A stretch of DNA of 59,302 nt from Flavobacterium sp. (GTDB taxonomy: Bacteria > Bacteroidota > Bacteroidia > Flavobacteriales > Flavobacteriaceae): contig JADKBW010000024.1 of NCBI GenBank assembly GCA_016714905.1, forward strand, positions 1-59,302, given 5' to 3'. Of the stretch, positions 54,549 through 59,302 are shown one piece after another (the first letter of the stretch is position 1; each line of letters opens with the position of its first letter). The position numbers were made by a program, and so were the translations under genes. Below the pieces are notes generated by a model. It ran no database searches. It saw nothing but the letters and a program-made list of their open reading frames with translations, and was not told where the DNA came from.

Positions 54549-56642
54549 ATTCCCTTTTCTCATCCAATAACCGTTGCAAATGCGTTTTTTCTCGAATGGG
54601 CAACTTGGCTTTCATTTCGATAAAAATCGCTCTGTTTTTCGGATCTTGTATCAATGTTCGAATATTATCCTTACAAAATTTTACAAATTGCCAACGATGG
54701 TGTGCCGTTCCGTACGCCAAACTTCGAAACACATCTTCGGTGTGGACTTCTAATTGTAACAATCGTTCTAGCGCTTCTTGCTGCACATTCGAATCGAAAT
54801 TGGTGCCCGTATACCGCAACAATTCCAAATAAGCATCCATTTTTTTCTTCGAATCGGTGTCGGTCAAAAAGGACAAATACAAGTGCAACATTTTTAGGTT
54901 CTTATTTTCAAAACCCATCCAATCCTTTGAAATTTCCATATAATGCGCTCTGTGCTCGGGAAACTGCTTCCATAAATTAAAAAGCGCCACTTCCTTAGTG
55001 AAGTAACTGTCGTCATTCAATAAATTTTCATAAGAAGCACGAAACTGCTCTGGAATTTCTTTCACTGCATTCGCTACGGCTTGTCGAACTTGCAATTCGT
55101 TCGTATTCAAAGCCGCATTCAGCAAAAATTCCTTACTTTCAAAAGGAAGCGAAATGGTTTGAAAAACCAACAATTCCTTGATGGGATAGTAAGCAGAACT
55201 GTCGAGGATTTTCATAATTTTATCTTGATCGTTTGTCAAATCGAGTGGCGCGTCTTGAATTGCTAAATATTGTTTTATAAAATCGTTCTTAAGAAGTAAT
55301 TCTCGTGCTTCTTCCGCAGGAAAAACGCTCACTTCCAACCATTTACTTTTAAAACTTCTCGTATCAAAATCAGAGACAAGTTTAATCTCATTTAAGAAAT
55401 CATCTGTACTTACGGTCTGAAATGCGTACTTCTTCAAATAGCTTTTACTGCTTTATTGAATTGATCTCTACCGACACGCTCGCGTAAAACATGCAATGCC
55501 CAAGCTCCTTTTTGATAGAATGACAAGGAACTCGCCTTTTCATTCAATATCGGAATCGTATCGGTCTTTGCGGCTTCGATCAATTGTCCAGACATGGTGT
55601 ACAATTTTTCATAAAAATAATCATCCCCAAAAACAGCACGTTCCGCCAATAGCGCATAGTAAGTCGCAAATCCTTCCTGCAACCAATGGTCTTTTCCAGA
55701 TTTAGCGGTAACCAAATTGCCGAACCATTGATGCGCTAGTTCATGAGCATTGACATTGGCATAGTTTCGATCCACATAACCAACACGATCAACCAAAAAA
55801 TCTCGTGAAAAAATAGTAGAAGTCGTATTCTCCATCCCCGCATAAAGAAAATCATGTACGGGAATTTGGCGGTAGATTTTCCATGGATAAGGAATCCCAA
55901 TTTCGTTTTCTAAAAAATCAAAAATGGCTTTGCTATATCGATAGGTCGGTTCTAGTACCAAGGAATCTTTCTTTTCGTAATAATTAACCAAAGGAATCCC
56001 TGATTTCGCAGTCAATTCTTGTTTTTCAAAATGACCAATCGCCAACATAACCAGATAGCTACTCATCGGATTCGTCATTTGATAATGCCAGGTAAAATCA
56101 TCTCCTTCCGTCTCTTTTCTCAGCAAATTGCCGTTAGAAATGACCTCAAAACTCTTGTGAAATTTAACTGCTAATCCAAATATGACTTTCTCATTGACAT
56201 CGTCAAAACTCGGCAACCAATGACTCGTATATTTTCCTTGTCCTTGCGTCCAAATTTGTCCTTGAACTTCTTCAGGCGTATCAATTTCCTCGGTGAAATC
56301 CCAATTGACAAAATACATCGCTTGCGTAGGAAAGGCATCATAGTGAAAATTCAAGGTGTTTTTTCCTTTTTTAAAACCTTCGTACAGCAACAATTGTTTT
56401 TTGTTTTCTTTAAATTTTACTTCTTTCCCATTGATTTTGAGATGGGTAAAAACCATCTTCTGCGCGTCGATTCTAATGGTGTCAATTTGCTGCTTTACTT
56501 CGAAAGTGTAGGATACGTCGCCAATAACATTGCGCTTAATCGGATTAATTTCAATTGACGCATGCATCGTCTTAAAATCGACAGATTGAAGTTGTTGTGA
56601 AAAGGCTAGCGTACTAACGAAGAGTAAAAAATAATATCGCAT
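54547..56642 (-). pseudogene. M1-family metalloaminopeptidase, one frameshift
   Basis: The first 402 codons give a signal peptide (FLLFVSTLAFSQ), the M1 beta domain, the exopeptidase motif as YAGMENTTSTIF, and the zinc site NAHELAHQWFGN...LQEGFATYY. They stop at ...RDQFNKAVKAI near 55434. The following 296 codons (54547-55437) open only at TTG, and their helical repeats are the normal C-terminal domain. One missing T (AAAGCTATTTG for AAAGCTTATTTG) would read KAVKAYLKKYAFQ and give 698 residues. The catalytic domain is whole, so a truncated product could fold. A sequencing indel is equally possible. Confidence 0.88.
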
Positions 56643-56797
56643 TGTTTCGTTGATTTCCGAATGATTTGCAAATATACAGCGAGATACTGCAATTTTATTG
56701 TTTTAAAACTTTCATATTTCCAAGTTTTAAAATTATAGCTTATATTCGCTTTTAATATTGTAAGCCATTCAAAAATCCTTTAATTTCTTCCGCTGCC

Positions 56798-58900
56798 ATG
56801 TCGAATCTGCTACAAACCCCCATCGAATATTTAAAAGGTGTTGGACCTAATCGCGGCGATTTACTTCGCAAAGAGTTGGGCATCCGCTTCTATGAAGATC
56901 TAATTCAACATTATCCCAATCGATACATCGACCGGACGCGCTATTACAAAATCAATGAATTGCGCAACCAACCGGCAGAAGTTCAGCTGATTGGAAAGAT
57001 TATCAACATCAAAATGGTCGAACAAAAGCGTGGCAAAAGATTGGTTGCTACGTTTGCTGATGAAACTGGACAAATGGAATTGGTGTGGTTCCAAGGCCAC
57101 AAGTGGATAAAAGACAGTTTACAACTCAATGTTCCTATTGTCATCTTTGGAAAATGCACCCTGTTTAATTACGTTTTTAGCATGTCGCATCCAGAAATTG
57201 AGTTGCTATCGGAACATGAAAAAAGTCTGCGTTCTGCCTTGCAACCCGTTTATCCATCGACTGAAACATTGACCAATCGTGGCGTCTCAAGTCGAGTGGT
57301 TTCTAAAATGATGCAACAATTATTTCTAGAAACGCAAAACCTCTTTACTGAATCTTTGCCCACTTATTTGATTTCTGAACTGAAATTGATGTCGAAAAAA
57401 GAAGCATTATTTAATATTCATTTTCCCACCAGCAATGACGCTTTGGCCAAAGCACAATTTCGATTAAAGTTTGAAGAATTGTTTTTTATTCAACTGCAAT
57501 TGATAACGAAAAATCTGATTCGCAAACACAAAATCAAAGGCCATCCTTTTACCCAAGTTGGAGCGTATTTTAATGATTTCTTTCAAAACCATTTGCCTTT
57601 TGAATTGACCAACGCACAAAAGCGTGTGCTCAAAGAAATTCGAAACGACATGGGAAATCCCGCGCAAATGAATCGACTTTTGCAAGGCGATGTGGGTTCA
57701 GGAAAAACAATTGTTGCGTTTATGAGTATGTTGTTAGCGTTAGATAATGGCTTCCAATCCTGTTTGATGGCACCCACGGAAATCTTAGCCAATCAACATT
57801 TTTTTGGCTTAAGCGAATTGGCTAAAGACTTAAATATCAACATTAAAATTCTGACTGGCTCAACCAAAACTTCCGAAAGAAAAATCATTCACGAAGCATT
57901 AGAAGATGGCAGTTTGCATATTATCATCGGAACACACGCGCTCTTGGAAGACAAAGTTCAATTTAAGAATCTTGGTCTAGCGATTATTGACGAGCAACAT
58001 CGTTTTGGTGTAGAACAACGTTCGAACCTGTGGAAGAAAAACACCATTCCGCCGCACGTTTTAGTCATGACCGCTACGCCTATTCCGCGCACATTGGCGA
58101 TGAGTTTATACGGTGATTTAGACATTTCAGTCATTGATGAATTGCCACCGGGACGAAAACCAATTCAAACCGTGCATCGCTTTGATTCGAACCGTTTGAA
58201 AGTTTGGAAATTTATTCGAGACGAAATTGAAAAAGGCCGGCAAATTTATATCGTGTATCCCTTAATACAAGAATCAGAAAAAATGGATTTCAAGGATTTA
58301 ATGGATGGATATGAAAGTATTTCTAGAGATTTTCCATTGCCAAAATATTCCATTTCAATTGTGCATGGTAAAATGAAACCCGCCGACAAAGACGCTGAAA
58401 TGAGACGATTTTCAGAAGGCAAAACCAATATCATGGTAGCTACCACCGTGATTGAAGTTGGCGTGAATATTCCCAATGCTAGCGTGATGATTATTGAAAG
58501 TGCCGAACGATTTGGATTGTCGCAATTGCACCAATTACGCGGTCGTGTGGGTCGTGGCGCCGAACAGAGTTATTGCATATTGATGACCTCGCACAAATTG
58601 TCTTCTGATAGCAAAACCAGGATGGAAACCATGTGTGCGACCAATGATGGATTCGAAATTGCCGAAGTCGATTTGAAATTGCGTGGTCCCGGAGATTTAA
58701 TGGGAACCCAACAAAGCGGTGTTTTGCAACTTCAAATTGCTGATATTGTTCGAGATAAAGATATTCTGCTTTTGGCTAGACAAGAAGCGATGAAACTTTT
58801 ACGTGCAGATGCATCCATGGACAGACCAGAACATGCCGCTTTGAAGTCCGTTTTTATGGCACTCTCTAAGAAAAAAAACATTTGGAATTATATCAGTTAA
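56798..58900 (+). CDS. recG: ATP-dependent DNA helicase RecG
   Basis: RecG remodels stalled forks and branched DNA. The 700-residue protein has the N-terminal wedge/OB region (TPIEYLKGVGPNRGDLLRKE to about 190), Walker A GDVGSGKTIVAFMSML, the DEQHRFG box, MTATPIPRTLAMSLYGD, and the second helicase half with ATTVIEVGVNIPNASVM and LRGRVGRG. It is intact and of family length. Confidence 0.97.
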   Translation: MSNLLQTPIEYLKGVGPNRGDLLRKELGIRFYEDLIQHYPNRYIDRTRYYKINELRNQPAEVQLIGKIINIKMVEQKRGKRLVATFADETGQMELVWFQGHKWIKDSLQLNVPIVIFGKCTLFNYVFSMSHPEIELLSEHEKSLRSALQPVYPSTETLTNRGVSSRVVSKMMQQLFLETQNLFTESLPTYLISELKLMSKKEALFNIHFPTSNDALAKAQFRLKFEELFFIQLQLITKNLIRKHKIKGHPFTQVGAYFNDFFQNHLPFELTNAQKRVLKEIRNDMGNPAQMNRLLQGDVGSGKTIVAFMSMLLALDNGFQSCLMAPTEILANQHFFGLSELAKDLNINIKILTGSTKTSERKIIHEALEDGSLHIIIGTHALLEDKVQFKNLGLAIIDEQHRFGVEQRSNLWKKNTIPPHVLVMTATPIPRTLAMSLYGDLDISVIDELPPGRKPIQTVHRFDSNRLKVWKFIRDEIEKGRQIYIVYPLIQESEKMDFKDLMDGYESISRDFPLPKYSISIVHGKMKPADKDAEMRRFSEGKTNIMVATTVIEVGVNIPNASVMIIESAERFGLSQLHQLRGRVGRGAEQSYCILMTSHKLSSDSKTRMETMCATNDGFEIAEVDLKLRGPGDLMGTQQSGVLQLQIADIVRDKDILLLARQEAMKLLRADASMDRPEHAALKSVFMALSKKKNIWNYIS

Positions 58901-59004
58901 CAGTCCAAAAGAAATTGTTAGTATTACTGTTAAATATATCAAACGTACCGGATTTTCAAATTTGTAAAAGCTAAATTTGTACGCTGTTCATAATCTCAAG
59001 CACT

Positions 59005-59302
59005 ATGAAAATAAGATACTTCGCATACACCTTAATCCTAATCGCCTTTGGCGCATTTATCGCTTACCGCATTTCTGAAAACAAAAAGAAAGAGGATTCT
59101 GGCAAGGACAAAGGCGGAAAAAATAAGATGATGTCAGTCAATGGAATTGTTGTCGAATTACAAACATTTGACAACAATATTTCACTTTCTGGTTCTATAG
59201 AAGCGAACGAACAGGTAGAAATTCGTAGCGAAGTTTCAGGAATTGTTGAAAGCATTAATTTTCAAGAAGGCAGCCAAGTAAGCAAAGGACAATTGTTGTT
59301 TA
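59005..59302 (+). CDS. RND efflux periplasmic adaptor, N-terminal part
   Basis: The gene runs off the window after 99 codons. It has one N-terminal membrane/signal segment (YFAYTLILIAFGAFIAY), a Lys/Gly-rich linker, and the start of a membrane-fusion protein: ISLSGSIEANEQVEIRSEVS, then GIVESINFQEGSQVSKGQLL, the biotinyl-lipoyl-like hairpin. It would link an RND pump to an outer-membrane channel. A -7 box TAAATTTG is at 58972-58979. Confidence 0.85.
   Translation, partial: MKIRYFAYTLILIAFGAFIAYRISENKKKEDSGKDKGGKNKMMSVNGIVVELQTFDNNISLSGSIEANEQVEIRSEVSGIVESINFQEGSQVSKGQLLF

Overview
The window looks like part of a Flavobacterium or close relative (Flavobacteriaceae, Bacteroidetes). The signs are low GC, type IX secretion (T9SS) substrates with type A and type B C-terminal sorting domains, a PorP/SprF-type gene next to a giant repetitive adhesin, a TonB receptor paired with a DUF4249 lipoprotein, a PafA-type phosphatase, a homodimer-type isocitrate dehydrogenase, and promoters of the form TTG-N17-23-TAnnTTTG. 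I see no rRNA, tRNA, CRISPR array, integrase or transposase.

Layout. Positions 1-16.5 kb are mostly housekeeping: a GlgC-like gene end, a T9SS protein, a cytochrome c lipoprotein, a broken cyclophilin-FKBP fusion, a methyltransferase, trmD, rplS with a leader, icd, a lipid A deacylase-like protein, a TonB receptor with its DUF4249 partner, thiamine pyrophosphokinase (broken), nudK, rlmF (broken) and uvrB.

Positions 16.5-29.6 kb form an accessory island between uvrB and a TerB-like gene. It contains a TPR membrane protein, a membrane-bound AraC-type regulator with a fibre built from about 49 units of 17 residues plus a peptidase S74 chaperone domain, and a hybrid histidine kinase/AraC protein with a second, YadA-head-like fibre and a lipoprotein. 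The last 22-23 codons of uvrB occur three times, ending in register at a stop codon: at the real uvrB end, at 18092-18160 and at 23026-23091. After each tail the next gene is a sensor or regulator. I read this as stepwise build-up of regulator-fibre cassettes at the uvrB 3' end. It is the strongest candidate here for something undescribed.

Positions 29.6-34.7 kb return to ordinary genes (TerB-like, esterase, DUF1456, DUF1569, sucC, lysA). Positions 34.7-53.3 kb are a minus-strand surface and secretion region: a T9SS protein, PafA, then a three-gene locus (2.4 kresidue type B adhesin, PorP/SprF, OmpA-like), then a five-gene run (MORN protein, mnmA, T9SS subtilase, nitronate monooxygenase, small secreted protein). 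The end holds a decayed fasciclin gene, a split M1 aminopeptidase, recG and the start of an RND periplasmic adaptor.

Quality note: at least ten genes carry single-base frameshifts, many in A/T runs, including genes expected to be intact. Some or all may be sequencing indels. The hybrid kinase is interrupted by two in-frame stops instead. The window also carries dispersed intergenic repeat families typical of flavobacterial genomes.
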